The notes below the pieces were generated by a model. It was not told the DNA's origin. It worked only from the letters and a program-made list of their open reading frames with translations, and did not search any database. From contig NC_086037.1 of NCBI RefSeq assembly GCF_036323735.1, positions 61,914,002 through 61,978,001 on the forward strand: 64,000 bases of DNA. Reading direction: 5' to 3'. Below, in pieces: positions 36,169 through 47,496 of this stretch. The first letter of the stretch is position 1. Each line of letters starts with the position of its first letter. The position numbers were made by a program, and so were the translations under genes. Origin of the DNA: Rattus norvegicus. Taxonomy: Eukaryota > Chordata > Mammalia > Rodentia > Muridae.

Positions 36169-37827
36169 CTAAAACATAAAAACATTAAAATGTCTAAGTG
36201 GACCCCACCAGAGAACAGGAAAGAGACAAACTAAATTTAGTCTATATTTTGGTCTATATATTTCACACACAAGGGGCTACATTCTTTCCTCTTCTTTATA
36301 TCCCTTTAAACATGTAAACTGGGCCAGGTGTGGTGGGATATCTCTAAAATCCAATACTTAGGAGGCAAATAGAGGAGGGTTATGAGTTCAAAGCCAGCCT
36401 CAGCTACATAACAAGACTCCATTGCACAAAAAGAATAAAATTGGATGAGACTTGGTGGTACACCTATCAGAAGCCAAGAAGGGAAGAACCCAAGTTCAAG
36501 ACCAAGCTAGGCTACAGAAGAAGTTCAAAGCCAACTAAGTCACCTTAGCCAGAGCCTATTCATCTCAAAATGAAAAGGAAGAGAAGAAGAGGCATACCTC
36601 AGTGATGGAGAACCTGCCTCACATGTGTGAGGCCCAGGGTTCACTCCACAGTACTTCAAAAATAATTTAAAATGTTAGGTGTACTGTGGGCACATGTATA
36701 TATGTACTGCATATATGTGTGCAAAACTATGTGGACGTTAGTGGACAACCCTGCAGGAGTCAGTTTCCACCTGTCACCTCTGTCATGTGCATCCCAAGGA
36801 TCAAACTTAGGTCGCTAGGCAAGTGCCTTAACTTGTTGAGCTGGCCCAGCAGCCCTAAGTATATATAGTTTAACTGGAGATGCACTACAAGAAACAAGCC
36901 TCCAGCCGATCTGACCTCCAGGCTAGAGGAACCCTGGGCACAGACTACATATTCCAACAATTACCACTGGTTCTGACCCAAACTGCAATGCCTGAAACCC
37001 TACCCACTGACCCATCAAACAGTGGTCCTCACAGACCTGCCTTCCAGGGCATCGCCGTGCCAGGTGAGTGACCCACCTTTGCTCACATCACCCAGAAGGG
37101 CTCTATCGCACGCATTTTGTACTTTGCTGTCTCATAGGTGATTCCCCTTTGTAGATAAACAACCTGTTAAACAACCTGTACTGTGCCCCCTCAGGAGGAA
37201 TACAGCCATGGCAAAGAAGGTATCAAAGACGGAGACCTGAGAATCTAGCATGTCTGAGGGGCTGTGCATTTATTTTCTCCAACAGTTCCCCTTTCTCCCG
37301 TCTCACTGCACACATGCAGCAGGGAGAGACCACTGAGTGCTACTGCATGGACAAGGTTATAGAGAAAAGGCCAACCAAACAAAAGGGCTCTCTGTGTATT
37401 TATCCTTAGCTGCATGCCCTGTCCTTGGTCACGTGGGTCTCACAGTACCTATAAAGACAATGAACCCCAACCCCGCCCCCAGCTCGTGAGTTTGCTCTTA
37501 ACTGCCCAACACCAAACACTTCTTAAATTATGTTCCCTCCTTTTGAGTGTTGACCTAGTATAGTAGTTTTTTCAAAGAATCTTGAGGTTGATGTCAAACT
37601 CATGGTGGTCTACCTGAGTATGAGGTAACACTTATGTCACCATGCCAAACATGGTATCCCTTGTAACAATACACGGGCCTACTAATGTACATCTGAACTC
37701 TTTTACCTCTGATTTTTCCCTAAGGGTCTTTAGAAGAGCCCAAAGCACTATACCATTTTTATAAGGTAGAGAGAATCCAATCTACTTGAGAGCACGCTGT
37801 TACAGATACATCAGGGCAGTCCAATAC
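36169..37827 (-). other. Gcsh intron 2
   Basis: Contains B1-like fragments (36310-36560) and a degenerate B2 in minus orientation (about 36690-36860). The part at 36880-37820 holds no repeat I recognise and no coding signal. Confidence 0.6.
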
Positions 37828-37907
37828 CTGTGCAAAGTTGCTGATTCCCACTGTTCCAATACCATCCTTTGCTGTTACCCATTCGTGCTTCTCTGTGAAT
37901 TTACGCA
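37828..37907 (-). CDS. Gcsh: Gcsh exon 2
   Basis: 80 nt, acceptor tgttttag, donor GTATTG (a weaker donor). It encodes VRKFTEKHEWVTAKDGIGTV and then GISNFAQ. KFTEKHEW is the conserved start of mature H protein. Confidence 0.98.
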
Positions 37908-40900
37908 CTAAAACAGAAGACCAGTATTTCAGAAAAGTAGCAGCAGCATTTCCTCAAAAGCCCTTCAAACATCATTGCTGTCAAAGGCTAAGACTTCTCC
38001 AGGGTTGGTGATTGACTTAACCGACATTGCTTCAGTAGTTAGATGCCCAGTAGAACAACAATGTATAAAGATGAGGCATTTTAACAACACTGTGTAACCA
38101 CAGATGGACCGAGATGAATGTTGAAAAGATTGATGTTTACGTAGGTGAGGGCCTTACCTGAATACATGTATGCATACCACATGTGTGCAAAGTCCACTGA
38201 GGCCAGAAGATGTCAGATCCCCAGAAACTGGAGTTACCCAAACCCAGGTCTTCTGAATAGCAACTAGTGCTTTTAACCACAGAGCTATCTCTCCAGCTCC
38301 AAAGATCACATCTTAAATGGAATCCTTGTCCATCTCTGGGCGTATCTGTTTTAACATCAGTCTAAATCATTCAAAAAACTTCAGAGCCTATTTCGTGAAT
38401 TTATTCAATGACTTCTTTTGAGGACAGGATTGGGGTGATGGGTCTGGGGAGACAGAATAAAGCCTGCTTATACAGAAAGCAATGTATGCTAGTACACAGC
38501 TGGTTGACCTGGAATACAGGGGCTGAGGTGGGAATGTGGCAAGTTTAGCTGGACAGCGTGGCTATGCCTGTGACCTAGCACTTAGGAGGTGGGAGGACTG
38601 AAAGGTTAAGACCATTAGGATGGCTTTAGAGATGACCCAGCAGTTAAGATACATATAAAAGTAAAATACCATTAACACAATTCTAAAACACAAGAATCAA
38701 TTCTGAAGGACTGAGAATAGATGATAACTTGTCTACCATGTGGGGCTCTGGATCAGTCCCACTGGTAGGGGAGGGGGGTTGATTTACACCGGGCACAGTA
38801 ACCTGTAACTATAATACTGTGGAAAGGGGGATCAATTGAGTCTGAATTCAAGGGAGCTTGGGCAACACAAGACCCTGTCTCAAAAAAAGATCTGAAGTGA
38901 AGAGATCGCTCAGCAGTTAAGAGCATGAGTTGTTCTTGTATAGGACCAACCATAGGAGTGTGTTCCAACACTCGCCTGGCTGTAAGTTTAGTTTTAGTAA
39001 ATCTGATAGCCCTCTCTGACCTCCAAGGGCACCAGGCACACATGTGGTGCACAGACATACATGCAGGCAGAACATGTGCACATGTGCAGCATAAATCTTT
39101 TAAGATCTGAAAACCAAAAGATTTAACCTAAAAAGGGTAATGTGAGTCTTTAGGTAGTTCATTAAGGTGACTACAACTTGGTTCTGAGGACTGAAACAAG
39201 CTTCCTATAACAACTATAACTTGGCCAAGTTCTTGTCAAAGCCTTGGCTTCAATTCCCAACCCTGCTAAAAAATAAAGGAAGAGGGATCTGGGTCAAAGA
39301 TGATGTACGGCTATGTGGCTGTGGCTCTCAACTGCCATTCTCTTACAAGTCTAGAGCTCCCTGATCACATCACCGACCAACCATCATCAGTCCAATGCAA
39401 CCCCTGACCAAAGAGGCAGACAACCACTAAAATGTGACCTGCTTGCACGATCCTTGGTCACCCTGCTAACAGTGAGTGCCGCTGCCCTGGCCTCAACTTT
39501 GCAGCCCTAGCTTGAGCCGGCAGCACTCTGAGCTCAGCACACGTAGGTCCACTTGTCCTCAAAGTCTGTATTGTCCTTTTAACCCAGGAATGCTACCTAA
39601 GCTTAACCACAGGTTGCAGTTCTCCATTAACCCTTGACCCTACTCAAGAAAGCAGATTAGGTAAGTAACCCTAGATAGAAACACAGTTTAAGGCCTGGGG
39701 ATGCTGGGATGGGTGCTTGCCTGTCCCTGAGGTGGCTCTTGGTTCAGTCTCTACCATTGCAGAAACTGGGCCTGGTGGTGCTCACCTACCGTCCCAGCAA
39801 CGTCAGAAGGACCTGAAGTTCAGTGATCCTCAGCTACAGGAATCGTCCAAGCTGAGCAAGTGAGATCATGCCTCAGAAAGCAGGCACATGCCTTTAACCC
39901 CAGCCCTCAGGGAGGCACAGGCAGGAGGATCTCTGTGAGTTCCAGGCCAGTCTGGTCTCCAGAGAGAGTTCCAGAATAGTCATGTTTCTGCCTTGAATTG
40001 AGAAAGTAGAAACCAAACCCCATCAGGGTTTGGAGTCACAGAAAAACTGAGCTGAAACTGAAGATATTGCATTTTCGAGGACAATCTCACTTAATAAGGG
40101 TCAGTGTTCGCTCTCTGGCGCTACACACTAATAGTCAATAACACTATTCACGACAACATGTCAAGCTGCAGGTGACAGGACCTGACTTCATTTCTTCCTC
40201 CCAGTAACTCTGAGGTAGCTGTTGCCTCCAGTGTTCTAATGCAGGGCACTGGGGTTCTGAGAAGTTGAGAGACTGCCTGAAACCACACAGCTGCAAGAGG
40301 AAAAACCAGAATTGAAGAATGTCTGCTTTAACAAGCGCAAGGCTCTGTACCCTGCATAATAAGTGCACGCACTATTCTGCCAGTTCAAAGAGGGTAAAAA
40401 TGAGAAAACCTGAGTGGTTAAGCAGGCCACAGGAATTGATATATTAGGCAATATTTAACTAAATACCTGGAACTCGGCATGTAGCTCCAGCTGGCCCCGG
40501 ACTCACAGCGATCCTCCACTTCAGCAGTGCTCACACTGCTACAGGTGGAAGCCACCCACCGTGCCTGCCTTGAAACGGAGTGCTTATTTGAGCATTTCTT
40601 TACCCCTGGACTCCAACCAGTAACAAACTGGAGGCATTTTAGCAAGAAAGGAACAAACGTGCCACTCCATACTGAGGAATAACGTGATCAACATTTTGAG
40701 TTCCACAGATTTCTGAGAAAGCACTTGCTGAGAGCAGCCGGTCCGATTTGTGCCGCCTGAGTAAGGTTCCCCACTACTTGCACATAAAACAGTTTCCCAG
40801 CTAACTGCAAGCGTACGCGTATAATGGGCAGGTCTCCCAGTTATTTCCAGTCCATCAAATCAGCCTCGTTTGAGCCCCAGTACACATCAATGACTCAGTT

Positions 40901-41377
40901 ACAGACGTTAGAACTCTGAAGTCTAGAACTGTCTGTAGTTCACAGCTCAAGCTTCAGCGCTCCGCTTGGCTTTGCGGGGAGCGGGGGAGGAGAGTAAAAA
41001 AGCTTTTTTGTTTCAGTGCTTTGACTTTTCATTCATCTGTATATACATTCTGCAGCATTTTAGTCCACTTAGCAAACCTAAGCGCTCCCCACATTTAGAA
41101 TCTCGGTGTACCCAAAAGCAAGCTCACCCCGGAACGAGTGGCCAGCTTACCTATGGGTCCAGCCGTCCTTCCCTCCCAGCTCCACCTTTCTACCCCGGGT
41201 TCAAAGTTTGCTTGTGTCTTCTCTCGCCAACTTTGGGAGAAGGGCCGCAGAACCAGGATCCCAAGAGCGAAAAGAAGCGCGGGCAGGGCTATAGCTCGCT
41301 CTGGCCCGGAGGCTTGGGAGTGGGGCGCCGGAGGTCTCCGGACCGGCGGGAGCGGTGACCACGTGCCTCGCACTTAC
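37908..41377 (-). other. Gcsh intron 1
   Basis: Contains B2 in minus orientation (about 38160-38300), B2 (about 38893-39105) and B1 (about 39875-39980). The last 200 bp next to exon 1 belong to the CpG island. Nothing else is supported. Confidence 0.65.
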
Positions 41378-41516
41378 CCGAGAGCAAAGCAGATCCGGTG
41401 CGCAGCGAGCGGACAGCGGCAGCGCTCGGCGCCCAGGGCCTTGGCGGGCAGGAGGCCAGGGCGATGCGCAGGCTGCAGGCCACAGCCCGCACACTCCTTA
41501 CCACTCGCAGCGACAT
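41378..41516 (-). CDS. Gcsh: Gcsh exon 1 (start and mitochondrial presequence)
   Basis: ATG at 41516, 46 codons plus one base, then donor GTAAGT. It encodes MSLRVVRSVRAVACSLRIAL and on to SLRTGSALLS: Arg-rich, without acidic residues, a typical cleavable matrix-targeting peptide. The five exons (139, 80, 64, 132 and 98 nt) total 513 nt, a 170-residue precursor, the length I recall for rat GCSH; human is 173. The start is chosen from homology and its place in a CpG promoter. H protein shuttles the glycine-derived aminomethyl group and also supplies lipoyl groups. The gene looks fully functional. Confidence 0.97.
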
Positions 41517-41780
41517 GATCCAAGGTTCCGAGGGTAACTGCGCTTCGCCTCCGCCACCGGGCCGGCGGGGACGAGGTGGGCCAGAGTAAGCGGAGCACCG
41601 AGGCCCAGGGGCGGGGCCTGGCAGAGGCGCGCTCTGATTGGACAGCTTGAAGATTCCACTTCGGATAGGACAACGCGCGCGAGGGGTGTGTACATGTGGA
41701 GGGGCTAAGGCCCGGATGGGGCTGTGTGAGAGGCTGGACTGACTGGGCGGGGAGGAGGCGGGATCTCACCGGAGGGCAGA
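41517..41780 (-). promoter_or_regulatory. Gcsh: Gcsh CpG-island promoter with CCAAT and GC boxes
   Basis: GC-rich, CpG-rich and TATA-less. On the minus strand an NF-Y type CCAATCAG lies at 41634-41641, about 120 bp before the ATG, with a GC box GGGGCGGGGC at 41608-41617 and another at about 41745-41753. The CpG-rich zone continues into exon 1 and intron 1 to about 41200. This is the expected layout for a housekeeping mitochondrial gene. Confidence 0.85.
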
Positions 41781-42063
41781 GCTTCGTCCCAAGAGTGGGA
41801 TCTTGCAAAATAGAAGCTCTAAGTCCGCAATTTACGGATTGCACTTAAGCTGCATCACCGAGCAGCCTGAGAAAGATTCCAGAAAGGATGGCCTTGCTGA
41901 GTTAACGCAGTCTCATGCCACTAAGTCCTAGGAAAGACGAGGTGCGGCCAGGCCCTTAAGCTTGCAGTCACGCCTATCTGCACAAGGTCACCATCAGGGG
42001 ACTCATTTTGTCTAAAGACTGTTCTAGGTATCAAAGTCGTACCGACACGGATCACAGCTTTTT

Positions 42064-42169
42064 TTTTTTTTTTTTTTTTTTTGGTTCTTTTTTTCGGAGC
42101 TGGGGACCGAACCCAGGGTCTTGCGCTTCCTAGGTAAGCGCTCTACCACTGAGCTAAATCCCCAGCCCC
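42064..42169 (-). repeat. ID SINE element, GAACC-tail subtype
   Basis: Reverse-oriented ID. Its sense strand reads cttacctaggaagcgc and tail AAAAAAAGAACC. Perfect duplication CACAGCTTTTT at 42053-42063 and 42170-42180. It lies about 300 bp upstream of the Gcsh promoter. Confidence 0.97.
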
Positions 42170-42192
42170 CACAGCTTTTTAAAATGCTGAAA

Positions 42193-42330
42193 ACAGCCTG
42201 GCGTGGTGGCTCACTCCTTTAATCCCAGCACTCAGGAGGCAGAGGCAGGTGGATCTCTGAAGTTCTACGCCAGCCTGGTCTAAAAAGCGAGCTCTAGGAC
42301 ACCCGGGGCTATACAGAGAAATCCTGTTTC

Positions 42331-42340
<10 letters not shown>
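42193..42340 (+). repeat. B1 SINE
   Basis: ggcgtggtggctcactcctt, then aatcccagcactcaggaggc and gagaaatcctgtttcaaaag. Confidence 0.92.
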
Positions 42341-42416
<76 letters not shown>

Positions 42417-42440
42417 AAAAGAGAGAGAGAGAGAGAAGTA
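42335..42440. repeat. (GA)n microsatellite
   Basis: About 100 nt of nearly perfect GA dinucleotides, following a B1 A-tail. Confidence 0.97.
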
Positions 42441-42452
42441 AAAGAAAACATT

Positions 42453-42650
42453 CCGGGCTGGAGAGATGGCTCAGAGGTTAAGAGCACTGTCTGCTCTTCC
42501 AGAGGTCCTGAGTTCAATTCCCAGCAACCACATGGTGGCTCACAACCATCTATAATCAGGTCTGGTGTTCTCTTCTGGCCTGCAGGCATACATGCAGGCA
42601 GAAAGCTGTATGACGTATACATAATAAATAAATAAATGTTTAAAAAAAAG
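42453..42650 (+). repeat. B2 SINE
   Basis: Full B2 head, internal promoter region and tail (ataaataaataaatg). Confidence 0.95.
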
Positions 42651-43271
42651 AAAAGAAAAATAAAACAATCCAGGAAGCCACTTTATTACCTTAGAGATCC
42701 CAAAAGGGGTAGAAACTCTAAACCCAACAGACAGAACCACATGATTTATGTGGGCCTGGTACACATGTGATTGCGGTCCCCAGAAGGTAGAAACAGAAGA
42801 TCAAGATTGCAAGAGCAGCAATCTCTCTTAATCATTGAGGTATTTCTCAGACCCAAGAGAAGATTTCTAACATCCAGCTAAAAAGCGTGTTGTCCATCCT
42901 CGGGTCATCAAATCAGAGCCCTTCATTTCTTCTGCTCACTGTCAAGGGTCATGGGTTGCCATCACCAAGACAAAACAGGATTTACTTAACCTGATGTGGC
43001 TGTGGAAGTCCTGGGGAGAGGGAGAGAAGGCTCCCTGAAAAGGCCCAGCTTCTTCTACACCCTCCTGAGCAGAGACAAAAGCCTGGCAACTTAAAATGGG
43101 TGGGCTTTTCCTCCTGCCAGCAGGCCCCTGCTCAGGGACTGGCTTAAGTTCCAGACCATATCAGGACCTATTTACAGCACCTGTAGGCCAACCAGCCACC
43201 CTGTCTTTCTTTAAACTGACCAGCTCTATAGGGAAGACTCTTCAAAACCAACAAACAAACCCAACCCTCAA

Positions 43272-43408
43272 GAAGAGACTCCAGCCAGGTGGTGGCACAC
43301 CTTTAATCCTAGCACTCAGGGACAGAGGCAAGTAGATCTCTGAGTTCAAGGCCAGCCTGGTCTATAGTGAGTTTCAGAACAGCCAGAGAAACCCTGTCTG
43401 GACAAGCC

Positions 43409-43415
<7 letters not shown>
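43272..43415 (+). repeat. B1 SINE
   Basis: ccaggtggtggcacaccttt, then aatcctagcactcaggg and gagaaaccctgtctgg. Its tail leads into the GATA/GACA repeat. Confidence 0.92.

Positions 43416-43488
<73 letters not shown>
43410..43488. repeat. (GATA)n(GACA)n compound tetranucleotide repeat
   Basis: About 12 GATA units followed directly by about 8 GACA units, the Bkm-type GATA/GACA arrangement. It follows a B1 tail. Confidence 0.97.
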
Positions 43489-43489
<1 letters not shown>

Positions 43490-44369
43490 AAGACTTATAA
43501 AAAGAGGAGGAAAGTGGTTTTCTTGGCTTTCCTAGTCACCAGCCTGCTTTGCATAGGGTCTTTCTGTGTCTGCTATTTTTCATCTCCAATAAAACCCTCT
43601 CTTCAGCGATGATTCTGTCTGCTCCTGCTTACTGTGTTCAAGATTTCTCAAAAACTACCTGTAGAGACTTTTCCCTGCCTTTAAATTCTTTAACCGTAAA
43701 AACAAACCCAATCAGGACCCCAGAAGAGCTAGGCATGCTGGGATTGCAGGTGTGCACCACTACCATCTGACCGTGGATTTTTGACCTTGTTCACATTCTT
43801 GTTTGGTTGGTTTTGGTTTTTGTTGCTGTTTTTGTTGTTTTTGAAGACAGTTTCCTCTGTATATCCCTGGCTGTCCTGGAACTCACCCTATAGACCAGGC
43901 AGGCCTCCAACTCAAAGAGCCATTGTTGAGGTTTGGTCCGTTGCTGTGTGTTGTAATGCTAAAATCTCAGCCTAGACTGAACATGGCAAGTTAGATCTCA
44001 GGGTTATTAACAGGGAAGTAGACAAAATAGCACAAAGGGTCGATATCTGCACAGCTCTAGTACTTTAAGGCTTATTATAAATAAGCCTTTTGTTTGGCTT
44101 CCTTTTGTTTGGGAACTACATGATCTAAGGTGGGGTAGAAACCCCCAATTAATATTTACAACAATCTGATGCCTCTGCTTCCTGAGTGCTGGGATTACAG
44201 GTGTGTGCCACCAACCACTGATGCTGTCCTGTTCTTTAAACCTATCACTTGTCATTCTTGGTCCCAGCAAGCTAACAGGATTCCTATTAGCATTCAGGAG
44301 TCTTGAGAACCTTTCAGAGACAACTGCCAATAACCAAAGCCATGAATTAATTGTTCCATGCCTGTGTAT

Positions 44370-44375
44370 TTTATT
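44370..44375 (-). terminator. Pkd1l2: Pkd1l2 polyadenylation signal (AATAAA)
   Basis: The minus strand reads AATAAA about 215 nt after the Pkd1l2 stop codon, the first canonical hexamer downstream. Confidence 0.65.
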
Positions 44376-44588
44376 TCAAGGAGAAAGTACATCAAATCAA
44401 GCCCACACACATGGCACTATTATGTATGTATATATTGTGACTATTTTCCCAGCAGGGCTACAGAACTCCTCTACAGACAGCAAAGCCAGTAGGACGGTAG
44501 TGTCACTGGCAAGTGCAGGCCGGAAGCTCTGCCCCCACCCCCACCCCCATTCCCCACACCCTGCCTCTGCCACCTGTGGATGAACAGT

Positions 44589-44750
44589 TTAAATCCCGGG
44601 CAAAGCTTGTGCTGGCTGAAGGGACAGAGTGTTAGGGGACAACTCCGGCTGCTCACTGCTGCTCCAAGTCTCTTCCCTTTTACATCTGATGCCCAGAAAG
44701 CTGAGGATTTTCATCAGGAGCAAGTCCGCAATCTCTCCTTCCTCTGAGAG
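44589..44750 (-). CDS. Pkd1l2: Pkd1l2 last coding exon (cytoplasmic tail)
   Basis: Acceptor cttgcag, phase 0. It encodes LSEEGEIADLLLMKILSFLG and on to the C-terminus ending QALPGI, with TAA at 44589-44591; 53 residues. EEGEIADLLLMKILSFLG directly follows S6 and is conserved in PKD1-like proteins. The Ser/Glu/Pro-rich end is poorly conserved. Confidence 0.92.
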   Translation of the reverse strand, partial: LSEEGEIADLLLMKILSFLGIRCKREETWSSSEQPELSPNTLSLQPAQALPGI

Positions 44751-45320
44751 CTGCAAGAAGAAAGGACCAGGTGGTGTATCTGGAACCATCTTAAGGTTTT
44801 ACTGCCTTGTTTGGTCCCAAAGATGAGGCTAGCGCTTGGTGGTAGAGCGCGTGCCTAGGATGCTCCAGGCTCTGGGTTTTATCCTCAGCACCACAAAGCA
44901 AACAAAAATAGTCTGTTTGTCCCAAGCTGAAAGTCACTAGGTTGTCCTAGACTTGGGATGCCCTTCTACTGGGGCTCTACCTCCACTAGGGAAGGGCAGG
45001 CCTATGCTTCGTGTTGTCTGCAGCAAGCCCTCTTTCTCTGCCGAGGATGCCTGGGCTTTCCTGGACGTTATATCCCAAACTGGACAGGGAAAGCCTCAGT
45101 TAGTTACTGAACCTAGACTTAAGCACAAGCAGCCTTTCAGAACTGACTGTCTGCTCACCTCACTTACCTTTGGCCAAGTTCTCTTCCCCTGTCAGTATTA
45201 CCCTTCTGCCTGCCCTGCTTACCTCAGTCTAGCCCAGTATGGGAGGGACTGGGATTCCAGGGGAAGGAGAAACTAAACAGGTGTTTCTCACAATGCCTTT
45301 CCCTTACTTAACCACAAATG

Positions 45321-45322
45321 AC

Positions 45323-45380
<58 letters not shown>
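45321..45380. repeat. (GATA)n microsatellite
   Basis: About 14 tandem GATA units. Confidence 0.97.
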
Positions 45381-45381
<1 letters not shown>

Positions 45382-46059
45382 GCTTTAAACCAAAGGAAAA
45401 GGCATGGCTCCACAAACCTGTAATCCTAGCCCTTACACATGAAGACAAGAGAAAATCAACTTCAAATCCAGCCTGAGCTGTATATCAAGATCCTGTCTCA
45501 TTCAGAAACAAACAAAGCAAAGCAAAAACACACAGGAAATAAGACTGGCAGGCCAGACTTAAAGGCTGTAGACAGAGCACACAGACACGGTGCCACAAGC
45601 CTGTAATCCCAGCACGTGGGAGGCAAAGACAGGAGGATGAGGAGTTCAAGGCCAGACTGAGGATCCTCCTGAGCTCTTGTCTAAAACAAACAGCAAAACT
45701 GTACATACATTATGAAGAAAGCCATCCTATTGGATTAGGGATTCACACTGCTCCAACATAACACCACTTAACTGATTATGTCAACAATGACTCTGTTCTC
45801 CAGTGTGGCCTTTTATGGAATAATGGGGCATAGTTAGCACCCTGACCTGTTTCTTTAGAGGACAATCATTCAATCATAATAGGCATAACTCCCTCCAAAA
45901 AGGTTCTTAGACTGTGAAAATATGGGCAATGCTCAATTACAAAAGATAATGTAGGCCAGGTGTAGGGGCATATGCCTTTAATCCCATCACTAAGGAGGCA
46001 GAGGCTGTTTAATCTGAGTGTTAAAATCTAACCTGATCTACAAAGATTTCTTTTTTATA

Positions 46060-46245
46060 TACATAATTTATTTTTTTATTTTATGTTCACTGATTTTTGC
46101 CCGCATGTGCATCTGTGTGAGGGTGTCAGAAGCCCTGGAACTGGAGTCATAGACAGTTGTGACCTGCCAAGTGGGTACTCGGAATTGAAACCAGGTCCTC
46201 TGAAAGAGCAGCCAGTGCTCATAACTGCTGAGCCATCTCTCCAGC
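46060..46245 (-). repeat. B2 SINE (minus orientation)
   Basis: Ends gctgagccatctctccagcc. Reverse B2 with a degraded tail. Confidence 0.85.
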
Positions 46246-46580
46246 CAAAGATTTCTTTAAGAGCGAGTTACCAATGATGGATACTACAGCATAGATGAGC
46301 CTCAAAAATATCCTCAGGCCGGAGAGATAGTTCAGCAGTTAGAAACACTTATTTCTCTTTCTGAGGACCCAGGTTCGATTCCTAGCACCCACACTGGGCA
46401 GATCACAACCGCCTGTAACTCTAGTTCCCGGGGATTCTAGAAACTTTTCTGACCTTCACAGGAACTGCATGCAGGTGGTGCACACACAAACACAAAGGCA
46501 CACACACACACACACACCCCACATGCACACATACACACATATGATCTCATTTATGTGTAGACTAGGTTAAAAGAGTTTAC

Positions 46581-46712
46581 CTGGTCAGACTTTTGCTCCT
46601 CGCTGAAGGCCACCAGAATGACAGAGATAAACAGATTCAGTACCACAAATGTCATAAAGACTATGCAGGACCCAATGAGGAGGGAGCCAAGAACTGGGCT
46701 GTAGTCCAGGAC
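46581..46712 (-). CDS. Pkd1l2: Pkd1l2 exon encoding S6
   Basis: 132 nt, phase 0 to 0, acceptor tggcag, donor GTAAAC. It encodes VLDYSPVLGSLLIGSCIVFM, then TFVVLNLFISVILVAFSEEQ and KSDQ. This is the sixth transmembrane helix of the polycystin channel module with its typical VLNLFISVIL core. Confidence 0.95.
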
Positions 46713-47145
46713 CTGCCAGGAAGGAAGGCAGTCATTACGCTTTCCCTCAGCAGCAAGTCAGGGCGTCTGAACTGAGAAGACTGGGGACAGTGGCCTCTGT
46801 CAGGGGTGGGAGTGTGGGCAGAGGAGCTCCCCAGAGCTGCCCCAGAGGGGGTATGGGCTACACCCCTGCCCACCCCTGCTTCCTCTAAAATAAGGCACTA
46901 TAGCTAGTGAGGGCTGGGTATTTCTACAGCCCAGCGTGGCCCTATCTGACAGTTCTTCTGTAAGCAGGAGCCCCCAGAGTGGGCTGTCTAAAGGTATGGG
47001 GAGTGCGTTTCCATTGGTCTAGAGAAGCCCCATGTGGGCCAGGCACTGCATTCAAAGCTGGCATAGGGGTAGGTGGGCATAGGTGAAAACTTTGATTTTT
47101 CAAAGTTTCACACAGATTGCAGTAGCCACGCCCTCCCACCATTAC

Positions 47146-47247
47146 CTCTTCATAGTTGAAGATCCCCAGCTGAAGGCTGATCATTGTTTCTGCCGCGTCA
47201 AAGAGGGTTTTGTAGGAACGGAGTTTCCAACCAAATATTAAATGTGA
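47146..47247 (-). CDS. Pkd1l2: Pkd1l2 exon encoding the pore region
   Basis: 102 nt, phase 0 to 0, acceptor catgacag, donor GTAATG. It encodes SHLIFGWKLRSYKTLFDAAE and then TMISLQLGIFNYEE. The pore helix is recognisable. The segment corresponding to the PKD2 filter LGD reads LGI, without an acidic residue. Confidence 0.95.
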
Positions 47248-47453
47248 CTGTCATGGAAAGAGTATTCATGAACAGGGAAAGAAAGCGTAAAGCCTCCCCC
47301 TAATTCTGATGTTTGAGAGAGTAGTAAGTCAGCCACTTCCTTGGCCTGGCCACATTGTGGACACCTAAGCGGTCATACAAGTGAATACATATACACACCC
47401 AGCTCAATATGAGACATGGGTCTGTGCATGCATGACTAAACACATGTGAATTG

Positions 47454-47496
47454 TGTGTGTGTGTGTGTGTGTGTGTGGGTGTGTGTGTGGGTGTTT
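47454..47496. repeat. (GT)n microsatellite
   Basis: About 20 GT units with GG interruptions. Confidence 0.92.

Larger units (their letters stand above)
41781..44340. other. Intergenic region Gcsh / Pkd1l2
   Basis: No gene. Contents are an ID (42064-42169), B1 (42193-42340), a long GA repeat (42335-42440), B2 (42453-42650), B1 (43272-43415), a GATA/GACA repeat (43410-43488), B1 in minus orientation (about 43830-43925) and a B1 fragment (about 44160-44215). Confidence 0.65.
44751..46580 (-). other. Pkd1l2 last intron
   Basis: Contains a diverged ID-like fragment (about 44824-44900), a GATA microsatellite (45321-45380), B1 fragments (about 45590-45690 and 45955-46045), B2 in minus orientation (46060-46245) and an old plus-strand B2 with a CA tail (46316-46545). 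The 44900-45290 stretch is unique-looking but shows no coding support. Confidence 0.6.

Noticed and set aside
45321..45380. CRISPR-like regular repeats
   Set aside because: Simple tetranucleotide microsatellite without spacers in a mammalian genome.
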